Assembly (NCBI GenBank): GCA_022822745.1
Contig: JAJEAO010000048.1
Coordinates: 1-41,302, forward strand
DNA from: Acidobacteriota bacterium
GTDB taxonomy: Bacteria; Acidobacteriota; Vicinamibacteria; Marinacidobacterales; Marinacidobacteraceae
Direction of reading: 5' to 3'
DNA length: 41,302 nucleotides
Shown: one piece after another, positions 8,587 to 16,865 of the stretch
Layout of the letters: each line of letters starts with the position of its first letter
Position numbering within the stretch: position 1 is the stretch's first letter
The notes under the pieces: generated by a model
The model's database searches: none
What the model was told of the DNA's origin: nothing
The model's input: the letters and a program-made list of their open reading frames with translations, nothing else
Position numbers and translations under genes: made by a program

Positions 8587-10196
8587 GGATCCGGCTGGCC
8601 GACTCCCGTCCGGCGCTCCCGCTGGAGCGGCTGATCCGGGACGGCTCTCCCGGACGCGACGCGCTCCCGTTCGATGTCGTCGTCGTGGGCGGGGGACCCG
8701 GCGGCCTCGCCGCCGCCATTCGGCTGGCGGGGGCGGCCCGGGCGCTCGGGGAGGAGGTCAGCGTCGCCGTGTTCGAGAAGGCCGCCGAGATGGGAGGTCA
8801 CTCGCTCTCCGGCGCGGTCGTGAACCCGGTCGGGTTCCGGGAGCTGTTCCCGGGCGCCGACGACAGCGAGTTTCCCTTCCGCCGGCAGGTGACGAGGGAA
8901 AGCGTTCACTTCCTCACGGCCCGACGAGCCTTTCGAATCCCCACGCCGCCGACCATGAGGAATCGCGGCTTCTACACCGCCTCGCTCTGCGAGATGGTCC
9001 GCTGGCTCGCCTCCCGGGCCGAGGAGTACGGCGTGGAGGTGTTCCCGGGCTTCCCGGTGGGTCGGCTCGTCATGGACGGCGAGCGGGTTCGGGGCGTGGA
9101 GACGGTCCCCGCCGGATTGCGCCGGGACGGTTCCCCGGGCCCGGGACACGAGCCCTCGGCCTCGATCGAGGCGCGCGTCGTGGTTCTCGCCGACGGCGCC
9201 CGGAGCCCCCTCACCGCCGCCTGGCGCGCGCGGTGCGGCATCGGTTCCCGGGCGCCGGGCTCGTTCGCTCTCGGCGTCAAGGAGCTGTGGCGGTCGAAGC
9301 ATCCGCCCGATCGCGTGATCCACACGCTCGGCCATCCCCTGCCCCCGAAGGCCTTCGGAGGCAGCTTCTTCTACCCGATGGGCTACGACCTCGCGGCGCT
9401 CGGGCTCGTCGTGGGCCTCGACGCGCCCACCGAGGCGCTCGACGTCCACGCCGCGCTCCAGGAGTTGAAGCGGCATCCGCTGTTCCGACCTCACCTCGAC
9501 GGCGGCGAGTGTCTGGAGTGGGGCGCGAAGCTGATTCCGGAAGGCGGACCGCCCGCGCTGCCGAAGCGTTTCTCCGGCGACGGCGCGGTCGTTCTCGGGG
9601 ACGCCGCCGGGTTCGTGGACGTCGCGTCCCTGAAGGGCATCCACCACGCGATGCGCTCCGGCATCCTCGCCGGCGACGCGGTGCTGAACCACCTGCGCGC
9701 GGACGTGCCGCTGTCGTTCTACGACGCCTCGCTCGAGTCCAGTCCGATCCTGAAGGATCTCCACCGGACGCGGAACTTCCGACCGGCCTTCCGCCGGGGG
9801 ATGCTGCCCGGCGCGCTCCTCTCCGCCCTCGCCAGCCTCACGGTGGGCGCCCTGCCCCCGGGCACCCTGGCGCTCGGGGACGACGCGGAGCATCCCCGCG
9901 AGGTCCCCGAGGGACCGGCTCCGGCGCCGCCGCCATTCACCAAGCTGGACGGCGTCTTCCGCTCCGGAAACAGCACGCGCGACGACCATCCGTCCCATCT
10001 CGTCCCCCCCGACCCGCTCCCGGCCGACGCCGCGAAGCTGTGGGAGCGGATCTGTCCCGCCGGGGTGTACGAGGTCAGGGACGACGAAGTGACGGTGAAT
10101 CCGTCGAACTGCGTGGACTGCCGCGCCGCCGATGTCTTCGGACCCCGCTGGACTCCGCGCGAAGGCGGCGCCGGACCCCGGTATCGCCGGATGTAG
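8583..10196 (+). CDS. electron-transfer flavoprotein-ubiquinone oxidoreductase, variant Fe-S site
   Basis: Passes electrons from reduced ETF (fed by acyl-CoA and other dehydrogenases) to the quinone pool at the inner membrane. 537 residues, close to the usual 550-560. The N-terminal FAD fold shows DVVVVGGGPGGLAAAIRLA with its GxGxxG, followed by GHSLSGAVVNP; VVLGDAAGFVDVASLKGIHHAM is a second FAD block (cited as VVLGDAAGFVDVASLKG). The C-terminal ferredoxin-like region has CPAGVYE (C491) and NCVDC (C510, C513), then R-A-A-D, where the family has K-T-C-D: the fourth ligand is Ala516. The ending EGGAGPRY matches the family tail. The start ATG 8583-8585 overlaps the hydro-lyase stop, so the two are coupled. 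The acyl-CoA dehydrogenase at 34852 is a possible functional partner; no etfAB genes are in the window. Confidence 0.9.
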   Translation: MRIRLADSRPALPLERLIRDGSPGRDALPFDVVVVGGGPGGLAAAIRLAGAARALGEEVSVAVFEKAAEMGGHSLSGAVVNPVGFRELFPGADDSEFPFRRQVTRESVHFLTARRAFRIPTPPTMRNRGFYTASLCEMVRWLASRAEEYGVEVFPGFPVGRLVMDGERVRGVETVPAGLRRDGSPGPGHEPSASIEARVVVLADGARSPLTAAWRARCGIGSRAPGSFALGVKELWRSKHPPDRVIHTLGHPLPPKAFGGSFFYPMGYDLAALGLVVGLDAPTEALDVHAALQELKRHPLFRPHLDGGECLEWGAKLIPEGGPPALPKRFSGDGAVVLGDAAGFVDVASLKGIHHAMRSGILAGDAVLNHLRADVPLSFYDASLESSPILKDLHRTRNFRPAFRRGMLPGALLSALASLTVGALPPGTLALGDDAEHPREVPEGPAPAPPPFTKLDGVFRSGNSTRDDHPSHLVPPDPLPADAAKLWERICPAGVYEVRDDEVTVNPSNCVDCRAADVFGPRWTPREGGAGPRYRRM

Positions 10197-10288
10197 CGCG
10201 CCGGCGCGCCTGGACGTCTCCCGGGGATTCCTCCCCACCCCCACGCAGAAGGCGCTGAGGCTTCGCCGGACCCGCGAGCCGGGCGACG

Positions 10289-13200
10289 ATGTCCGCTCGG
10301 ACCCACCACCCCCGACCCGAGGAGGAATCGGGGCCGATACCCGGCCATAGACTCGCGCCGGGGCGCGCCGCGCCCCCCGTTCCCGTGAAGTCCCCGGTCA
10401 AGTCGCCTGCCGAACCGTCGCGCGCGGAGCCAGCCGGTCCCATCGCGTGGATGGCGAGCCATCCCGTCGCGTCGAACCTCCTCATGGGCGCCATCCTGGC
10501 CGCGGGGGCCGTTTCGTTCTCGGGACTCGAGCGCGAGGCCTGGCCCGTCGTGCCGTTCAACACGATCGAGATCTCGGTGGCCTACCCGGGCGCCTCGCCC
10601 CGGGACGTGGAGGAGGCCGTCGTACTGCGGATCGAGGAGCAGATCCAGGCGCTGCCGGACATCAAGTCCGTCAAGTCCCTGGCCTCCCAGGGCCTCGCAT
10701 CGGTCCGCGCGGAGCTGAACACCGGCGCCGACATCGGCGAGGTCATGGACGAGGTCCAGGCCGCAACGGGCCGGATCACCTCGTTTCCCGCGGCCGCGGA
10801 GCGCCCCCGGTTCCGGGAACTCGACAACGAGACCAGCATGATCCGGCTCATCGTCTCGGGCGATGTCCGGGAGCGCGCCCTCAAGGAACTGGCCCGCCGG
10901 ATCGAGGATGAGCTGGCCTCGCTTCCCAGCGTGTCGCGCGTGGAAACGGTGGGAACGCGCAACGACGAGATCTCGATCGAGATTCCGCTCGCCCGCCTTC
11001 GCTCCCTCGGCCTGACGATCGCGGACGTGGCGGACGCCGTTCGGAGCAGTTCGCTCGATCTCCCCGCCGGGCGGATCGCGGCGGGGCCGTCCGAGGTCCG
11101 GGTCACGACCACCGGGCAGCGCTACGGCCAGTTCGACTTCGAGGACATCGTGCTGATTTCCCGCCGCGATGGCGGCGCGCTGCGGCTCGGCGAAGTGGCC
11201 GAGGTGCGCGACGGATTCGAGGAGACCGACCTGATCCTGCGCCACCAGGGACGGCCGGCGGTCTTCGTCGAGGTCTATCGGGCCGAAGGGGAACAGGTGA
11301 TGGATGTGGCCGAGGCGGTCCACGCGCACCTCGACGCCGTCATCCTCCCCGCTCTGCCACCGCAGGTGGGGGTCACCGTCTGGAACGACGACTCCCGGAC
11401 CTACTCCGAGCGGGTGGAGCTCCTGGTGCGCAACGGCGCGCTGGGGCTCGCGCTCGTCTTCCTCGCCCTGGCGCTCTTCCTCGAGATCCGGCTCGCCGTC
11501 TGGGTCGTCGCCGGGCTCGTCACCGCGGGCGCCGGCGCGCTCGCGGTGATGCTCTCCCTCGACCTGGCGATCAACACGATCTCGCTGTTCTCGTTCGTCC
11601 TGGCGGTCGGCGTCATCGTGGATGACGCGATCGTGGTGGCCGAACACATCCACCTGGAGCGCCAGCGCGGGAGGCCGGGTCTGGTGGCGGCGATTCGCGG
11701 CGCGCGGCGCATCCGGAAGCCGCTCGTGTTCGCGATCCTCACCTCGGTGGCCGCGTTCACCCCGCTCCTCTTCATCCCCGGGGGCATCGGAGAGGTCTGG
11801 GTCGCCCTGCCCGTGATCCTCATCGGCATGCTGCTGATCTCGCTCGCCGAGTCCCTGCTGATCCTGCCCGGGCACCTGGCCCACCTGCCGGGACCGGAGT
11901 GGCGGCCGCGAAACCCGGTGGACCGACTCGCGGCCTGGACTCGCGGTCGGGTGGGCCGGGGGCTCGACCGGTTCCTCGAAGGGCCTCTGGATCGGATGCT
12001 GCGGTTCGCGACGGAGCATCCGGTGGTGGTCGTTGCGGGCGCCATCGGTCTCCTGGTGCTCAGCGTGTCCCTGGTCCCCGCCGGGATCGTCCCGACGACC
12101 TTCGCCGACGTCGTGGAGGGCGATTTCGTGACCGCGACGATCGAGATGCCCGACGGGACGCCGGCGGAGCGCACGCACGCCGTGGCCATCGAACTGGAGC
12201 GGGCCGGGCGGCGGGTTCTGGACCGGCTGGACCGGGGGCGGCCCGGCGACGCCCCTTCCCTGATGACGGGCGTCCTGGTCACGGTGGGCCGGCCTCCGCG
12301 CATCGAAGGCGGCGGTCTGGAACCCACGCCCACGACGAATCCCCGGCCGAACATCGCGGCGGTCGAGTTCAAGCTCCTGGGCGCCGAAGAGCGGGATCTG
12401 TCCACCCTCGCCGTCGTCCAGGCGTGGCGGGAGGAGGTCGGCGTCCTCCCCCAGGTTCGGGGCCTCGGCTTCAGCGGCGAGGTGATCGATCTCGGCAGCC
12501 CGATCGCGGCCGTCCTCTCTCATCCCGATCCCGCGCGGCTGACGGAGATCGCCGACTCCGTCGTGGACGGGCTCCGGGGCATCACGGGCGTCTTCGATGT
12601 CCGTTCCGATCACACCCCGGGCGTGCGGCAGATGGATGTCCGGCTCCGGCCGGAAGGGCGCGCCCTGGGACTCACGACCCGGTCCCTGGCGGAGCAGGTC
12701 CGGGGCGCGTTCTTCGGACAGGAGGCGCTCCGGTTCCAGCGCGGGCGCGAGGAAACGAGGGTCCAGGCGCGTCTGCCGGAGGCGGAGCGGAACGCGCTGA
12801 CCGATCTCGAGACCGCCCTGATCCGCGTCCCCGCCGGAGGGGAGGCGCCGCTTCGCGAAGTGGCCGTCATCGAGGCGGGTTCCTCCCCTCCCGCCATCCG
12901 GCGTCAGGACGGGCGCCAGGTCGTGACGGTGACCGCCGAAGTGGACGCGAGCGTCATCTCGGCCGGACAGGCGAACGCCGTCCTCGAGGACAGCATCCTC
13001 GCCGGACTGCGCGCCTCGAATCCGGGGCTGACCTGGTCGTTCGGCGGGGAAGCGCAGCAGCAGCTCGAGTCCCTCGACGCCCTCTACCGGGGGTTCGCGC
13101 TGGCCATGGTCGCGATCTTCGCGCTGCTCGCGATTCCCCTCGGCTCCTGGACCAGGCCGTTCCTCGTGATGGCGATCATCCCCTTCGGACTGATCGGGGT

Positions 13201-13579
13201 GGTCCTCGGCCACCTGGTTCTGGGGCTGGCCATCAGCGCCGCCTCGTTCCTCGGCTTCTTCGGTCTCAGCGGGGTCGCGGTCAACGACTCGCTCGTCATG
13301 ATCGTCTTCATGGAGCAGCGCCTCGGGGAGGGGGTCGCTCCGCGAGACGCCCTCATCGAAGGCGCGAAGGGGCGCTTCCGGCCGATCTTCCTCACATCGG
13401 TGACCACGTTCCTCGGCTTCACGCCCCTCATCCTCGAACGCGCCATCCAGGCCCAGTTCCTGGTTCCGTTCGCCGCGTCGCTCGGGGTCGGGGTCATGAT
13501 CACGACCTCGATCCTGATGCTGCTCATCCCGGCCCTCATGGCGATGGTCCTGCGGGTGAACGCCCGTCCGGCGGCCTGA
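10289..13579 (+). CDS. RND multidrug efflux permease, HAE1/AcrB type
   Basis: Inner-membrane proton-driven pump subunit of 1096 residues with the AcrB plan: two halves, each one membrane helix, a large periplasmic porter/docking loop, then five or more helices. Helix 4 has GVIVDDAIVVAE (VDD near residue 445), the proton-relay aspartates; in helix 10 the AcrB lysine is replaced in SGVAVNDSLVM, as in other HAE1 branches. The start is uncertain. ATG 10289 gives a hydrophilic head of about 50 residues before helix 1, longer than usual. GTG 10386 or ATG 10450 would give a typical N-terminus, and a TAGACT box at 10348-10353 could drive the shorter form. It converges on the operon 18352-13628, which encodes a matching adaptor and outer-membrane channel but no permease. 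Confidence 0.92.
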   Translation: MSARTHHPRPEEESGPIPGHRLAPGRAAPPVPVKSPVKSPAEPSRAEPAGPIAWMASHPVASNLLMGAILAAGAVSFSGLEREAWPVVPFNTIEISVAYPGASPRDVEEAVVLRIEEQIQALPDIKSVKSLASQGLASVRAELNTGADIGEVMDEVQAATGRITSFPAAAERPRFRELDNETSMIRLIVSGDVRERALKELARRIEDELASLPSVSRVETVGTRNDEISIEIPLARLRSLGLTIADVADAVRSSSLDLPAGRIAAGPSEVRVTTTGQRYGQFDFEDIVLISRRDGGALRLGEVAEVRDGFEETDLILRHQGRPAVFVEVYRAEGEQVMDVAEAVHAHLDAVILPALPPQVGVTVWNDDSRTYSERVELLVRNGALGLALVFLALALFLEIRLAVWVVAGLVTAGAGALAVMLSLDLAINTISLFSFVLAVGVIVDDAIVVAEHIHLERQRGRPGLVAAIRGARRIRKPLVFAILTSVAAFTPLLFIPGGIGEVWVALPVILIGMLLISLAESLLILPGHLAHLPGPEWRPRNPVDRLAAWTRGRVGRGLDRFLEGPLDRMLRFATEHPVVVVAGAIGLLVLSVSLVPAGIVPTTFADVVEGDFVTATIEMPDGTPAERTHAVAIELERAGRRVLDRLDRGRPGDAPSLMTGVLVTVGRPPRIEGGGLEPTPTTNPRPNIAAVEFKLLGAEERDLSTLAVVQAWREEVGVLPQVRGLGFSGEVIDLGSPIAAVLSHPDPARLTEIADSVVDGLRGITGVFDVRSDHTPGVRQMDVRLRPEGRALGLTTRSLAEQVRGAFFGQEALRFQRGREETRVQARLPEAERNALTDLETALIRVPAGGEAPLREVAVIEAGSSPPAIRRQDGRQVVTVTAEVDASVISAGQANAVLEDSILAGLRASNPGLTWSFGGEAQQQLESLDALYRGFALAMVAIFALLAIPLGSWTRPFLVMAIIPFGLIGVVLGHLVLGLAISAASFLGFFGLSGVAVNDSLVMIVFMEQRLGEGVAPRDALIEGAKGRFRPIFLTSVTTFLGFTPLILERAIQAQFLVPFAASLGVGVMITTSILMLLIPALMAMVLRVNARPAA

Positions 13580-13627
13580 CGCCCGGCGGACGCGAGACAG
13601 TCCGGGCCGGAACAACCCGGGCCGGAG

Positions 13628-15649
13628 TCAGATGGGACGGACGACGTCGGCCACGCGGAATCGCAACTTCCGGCCCGGCGCCGAGGTCGGAAACGGGTTG
13701 ATCCCGAGCCGGTAGTCGCCCGGCTCGATGGCGAGGTCGAGGTGGTAGGCGATGAGCAGCAGGTTCACGGCCATCTGCAGCTCCACCCAGCGGTGTCCGA
13801 GACACATGTGGGTCCCGAGGCCGAAGGGAGCGTAGGCGCCCGGCTGCAGGTGTTCGCCCCGATCCGGAAGGTAGCGGTCAATGTCGAACCCGAGAGGGTC
13901 GGGGAACAGATCCTCGCAGTAGTGGGGCACCGTCTGGCCGATCAGGAGCATGGCGCCCGTCGGAATGCGGAATCCGCTGATCTCGCACTCGTTCATGACC
14001 GTTCGCAACTGCATCGGGATCACCGGATACAGGCGCGCGCACTCCATCGCGAACCGGACCGTGACATCCATCGAGCGGTGATCGAACTCGTCGGCCTGCG
14101 GCTCGCGACCGCCGCCGAAAAGCGCCTCCGCCTCCCCGCGGATCCGCCGGCGGAGCTCGGGATGCCGGGCCATGGCGTACACCGCGAAGGCGACCCCGCT
14201 GCCGAGATAGATGCTCGCGACCATCGAGGCCACGAACGGGAAGGTCAGGTCGGTTTCCGGCAGGAACTGCGGATCGTCGCGATGCAGGCGCAGGACCGTG
14301 TCGGCGAGGTCGGGCGGCTTCCCCTTGCGCTGTCCCGCCGTGTGCGTCGCGAGGATGTCCCGTTGAAGCTGGTGGACGCGCCGCCGCGCCCGTCGCATGC
14401 GCGGCGTGGACAGCATGAAGTGGGGCAGCGCGCCCTGGACGTGGGTCACGAGCGCCCGATGTTCGAAGGCGATCAGTTCCCGGGAGTACTCGCTGCAGTC
14501 CACCCCGATCATGAGATGCGAGATCTGATGGCTGATGTGCCGCTGGAAGGCGTCGGTCGCCCCGAAGGAGTCGCCCGCCTTCCATCGGGCGAGCGAACGC
14601 CGGCAGTGGTGGATCAGCTCCGGCAGCCGCTCCGCGAGCGCCCGCCGGGAGTACGCGGAGTGCATCTCCCGCCGGAAGCGGTAGTGCTCCGCCCCGTCCA
14701 TGCCGGGCATCGTGCGGCTGGCGCCGAACACGGCTTCGAAGTTCCGGATGTAATCCCGCGTGCGCAGGTAGAAGCGGCCGTGCCGGTTCACCCAGTGGTT
14801 CGCCTCGGCCCCCATCACGATCACCGTCGGGGCTCCGCGGATCCGGAACGGGGCTCGGACGACGGGCCCGAACCGCTCGTGGAGGTTCCGCAGACCCCGG
14901 GGGATGTTCCCCCGGCGGAACGCCGGCTGCCGCAGCAGGTCCAGCCACCCGATCCGGGGGATGGGTTTCCGCCGGAGGGGGCTCCGGGTCTTCGGCGTCA
15001 ACGCGCTGCTCCGGACGGCGGTGGCCACGGTGCGCCCGATCAGGTCGAGCCGCGCGATCCACTCGATCCGCTCTTGCCGATCCTCGTAGTCCTCCGGCTC
15101 GAGCAGCAGGCGGAAGCCCCCGCAGACCTGCATCAGCGCGACCAGGATGGCGTCGCGGGGAGACGGAATCGTCTCGTTCAGGATCACGTCCAGGATGCGC
15201 GCCTTCGACTCCCGTCGCACGGTCGCATCGGCCGTCGGGTAGGTTCCGGACCGGGAGACCGACGGCGACAGCCCCCAGAATCCGCCGGTCCGGTGGCTCA
15301 GGATCTTCCGGGCCACCAGGCGGTCGAGCGTGGCGGCGACGATCCCGTCGGCGTGGCGCGCGCCCCGCTCGATCCAGAACTGCGCATCCGCCCGGTCGTC
15401 GGCCGCGACGATCTCCCGCAGCATCGGATCGAGCAGGTCGTCCCCCGTCGGCGTCCCGTCGGCCAGGTGAAGCGCCTCCAGGTCCGTGTCGATCCGGTGT
15501 TCGAGCGCCAGATCGGCCAGCACCGCGCCCGCCATGACGCACGAGAATCTCCAGCCGGGCGCCATTTCCAGATAGCCGCTGCGCTCGTCCAGCATCAGCA
15601 GGACGAGTTCCTCCGCAACGCGGATCGGGAACTGCGGGGACGCGGTCAT
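13628..15649 (-). CDS. GPP34 (GOLPH3-like)-cytochrome P450 fusion protein
   Basis: 673 residues in one uninterrupted frame. Residues about 8-215 match the GPP34/GOLPH3 family (PF05719): RVAEELVLLMLDERSGYLE, then a helical bundle with LLDPMLREIVAADD and DAILVALMQVCGGF. Residues about 228-673 are a full-length cytochrome P450: the K-helix ExxR is E536-C-A-R539, and the haem loop FGLGTHMCLG (609-618) places the haem thiolate at C616. The I-helix (about 471-492) lacks the usual acid-threonine pair; no Asp/Glu-Thr is found in it. There is no signal peptide or membrane anchor. Eukaryotic GOLPH3 binds phosphatidylinositol 4-phosphate and Golgi enzymes; bacterial GPP34 proteins have no settled role. 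The gene is third in an operon after a TolC-like lipoprotein and a membrane fusion protein, 19 bases behind the latter. Substrate unknown; a lipid or secondary metabolite would fit the context. Confidence 0.88.
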   Translation of the reverse strand: MTASPQFPIRVAEELVLLMLDERSGYLEMAPGWRFSCVMAGAVLADLALEHRIDTDLEALHLADGTPTGDDLLDPMLREIVAADDRADAQFWIERGARHADGIVAATLDRLVARKILSHRTGGFWGLSPSVSRSGTYPTADATVRRESKARILDVILNETIPSPRDAILVALMQVCGGFRLLLEPEDYEDRQERIEWIARLDLIGRTVATAVRSSALTPKTRSPLRRKPIPRIGWLDLLRQPAFRRGNIPRGLRNLHERFGPVVRAPFRIRGAPTVIVMGAEANHWVNRHGRFYLRTRDYIRNFEAVFGASRTMPGMDGAEHYRFRREMHSAYSRRALAERLPELIHHCRRSLARWKAGDSFGATDAFQRHISHQISHLMIGVDCSEYSRELIAFEHRALVTHVQGALPHFMLSTPRMRRARRRVHQLQRDILATHTAGQRKGKPPDLADTVLRLHRDDPQFLPETDLTFPFVASMVASIYLGSGVAFAVYAMARHPELRRRIRGEAEALFGGGREPQADEFDHRSMDVTVRFAMECARLYPVIPMQLRTVMNECEISGFRIPTGAMLLIGQTVPHYCEDLFPDPLGFDIDRYLPDRGEHLQPGAYAPFGLGTHMCLGHRWVELQMAVNLLLIAYHLDLAIEPGDYRLGINPFPTSAPGRKLRFRVADVVRPI

Positions 15650-15668
15650 GCCGGCGGGGGCGTCCCGG

Positions 15669-16865
15669 TCAATCCGGAGACGCCGCGGTGCGAACCCTGA
15701 GGCCGTCGGTGGCGAACGGAACGCCGCCGACGACCACGTCCTCGCCTTCCCGCAGCGCGCCGGTGACGAAGATCCAGTCGTCCCGGCGTTGCAGCACGGC
15801 GACCGGCACGATGGCCACGGCGCCGTCCCGGACGACCCAGACCTCGTTCCCCGGGTGCAGGGCGAGCCGCGGCAACCGGTAGTAAGCCGGCGGCGCGACT
15901 CCCTCGATCTCGAGGTCCACGAACCGGCCGAGCAGGAGAGGCGGAGCGGACCCGGCGTCGGACCGGTCCGCCTCCATCGGCGAGCCCCCGGTCAGGGGAT
16001 CGGGGACGCGGACGATGGCCTGCACCGTCCGGGTCGCCTCGTCGAGCGCCGGCTCGATCCGGTCGAGCACGCCGTCCCACGCCAGTCGGGCGTCCCCCAC
16101 GGTGGCCAGCACCCGGACCGGGATGCGCGGCCCGGGGGCGCCCGCCCGCAGATCCCAGAGACCGGGAATCAGCGCGGCGTCCCGGTCGGCGAGCGAGGCC
16201 ACGACCTCCACGGCGTCCACCGGCGCCAGCCGCCCCAGAGGCGCTCCCGCCGGCGCGAACTGTCCCGCCGCGACGGACTCGCTTCGCACGATCGCGTCGA
16301 AGGGAGCCCGGATGGCGGTGCGCGCGAGCCGCAGCTCGGCCTCCGCCAGCAACGCGCGGTCGTGTTCCACCGCGGCCCGCGCCGCTCGAAGCTGAGGTTC
16401 CCACGACGCCAGCGGCCCCGGCTCCGGGGACGGGCCGGACGAGAAGCGCTCGTAGTGCTCCCGCGCGATCCTGGCCTCCTCTTCGGCCCGGAGCAGCTCC
16501 ACCTGCCGGATTTCCACACTCGCTCGCGCCCGCAGCACGCCGGCTTCGTAGTCCGCGTCCTCGAGCCGGAGGAGAACCTGCCCTTCGCGGACCCGGCCGC
16601 CGCTCCGGAACGCCGGATCCAGCCACACGATGCGACCGCTGACCTCCGCCGAGACCTCCACTTCCTCGCGGGCCCGGACCGCGCCGCTTCCGTGCACCGT
16701 GAGGGGACCGGCGCCGGCGATGACCGGGACGGTGGTCGCGAACGGAATTCGCGACGGCGGCGCCTGCCGAGCGGGCTCGGGACGCATCCCGATGAGGAGG
16801 GCGGCGAGTCCCAGCGACCCGAGCAGGAGGGCCGACGCCAGGACAGCGGCTCGGGGGCGGCTCAT
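15669..16865 (-). CDS. RND efflux periplasmic adaptor (membrane fusion protein)
   Basis: 398-residue adaptor that bridges an RND permease to an outer-membrane channel. An N-terminal hydrophobic segment (about 8-26) anchors or exports it. Then come the barrel-sandwich (lipoyl-like) halves, with VEVSAEVSGRIVWLDP and the return strand TAIRAPFDAIVRSESVAAG, separated by a short alpha-hairpin (about 110-190), followed by beta-barrel and membrane-proximal domains (YRLPRLALHPGNEVWVV, GEDVVVGG). The ATG 16865-16863 overlaps the stop of the upstream TolC-like gene by 4 bases. No permease follows; instead the P450 fusion does. The likely permease partner is the convergent HAE1 gene at 10289-13579, an inference from neighbourhood. 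Confidence 0.88.
   Translation of the reverse strand: MSRPRAAVLASALLLGSLGLAALLIGMRPEPARQAPPSRIPFATTVPVIAGAGPLTVHGSGAVRAREEVEVSAEVSGRIVWLDPAFRSGGRVREGQVLLRLEDADYEAGVLRARASVEIRQVELLRAEEEARIAREHYERFSSGPSPEPGPLASWEPQLRAARAAVEHDRALLAEAELRLARTAIRAPFDAIVRSESVAAGQFAPAGAPLGRLAPVDAVEVVASLADRDAALIPGLWDLRAGAPGPRIPVRVLATVGDARLAWDGVLDRIEPALDEATRTVQAIVRVPDPLTGGSPMEADRSDAGSAPPLLLGRFVDLEIEGVAPPAYYRLPRLALHPGNEVWVVRDGAVAIVPVAVLQRRDDWIFVTGALREGEDVVVGGVPFATDGLRVRTAASPD

Noticed and set aside
5139..10196. Very long plus-strand open frame running through the DUF4105 region and the hydro-lyase
   Set aside because: Only its end (from 8583) is real, encoding ETF-QO. The rest is Arg/Gly/Pro-rich translation of a GC-rich region in the wrong frame or opposite a real gene.
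10196..10209. Perfect 14-base GC palindrome right after the ETF-QO stop as a terminator
   Set aside because: It has no loop and no following T run, and such short GC palindromes are expected in this composition.
9719..13615. 1298-codon minus-strand open frame opposite the RND gene
   Set aside because: Low-complexity Arg/Asp/Glu-rich product with no domain; an antisense shadow of a high-GC gene that has clear RND motifs on the plus strand.
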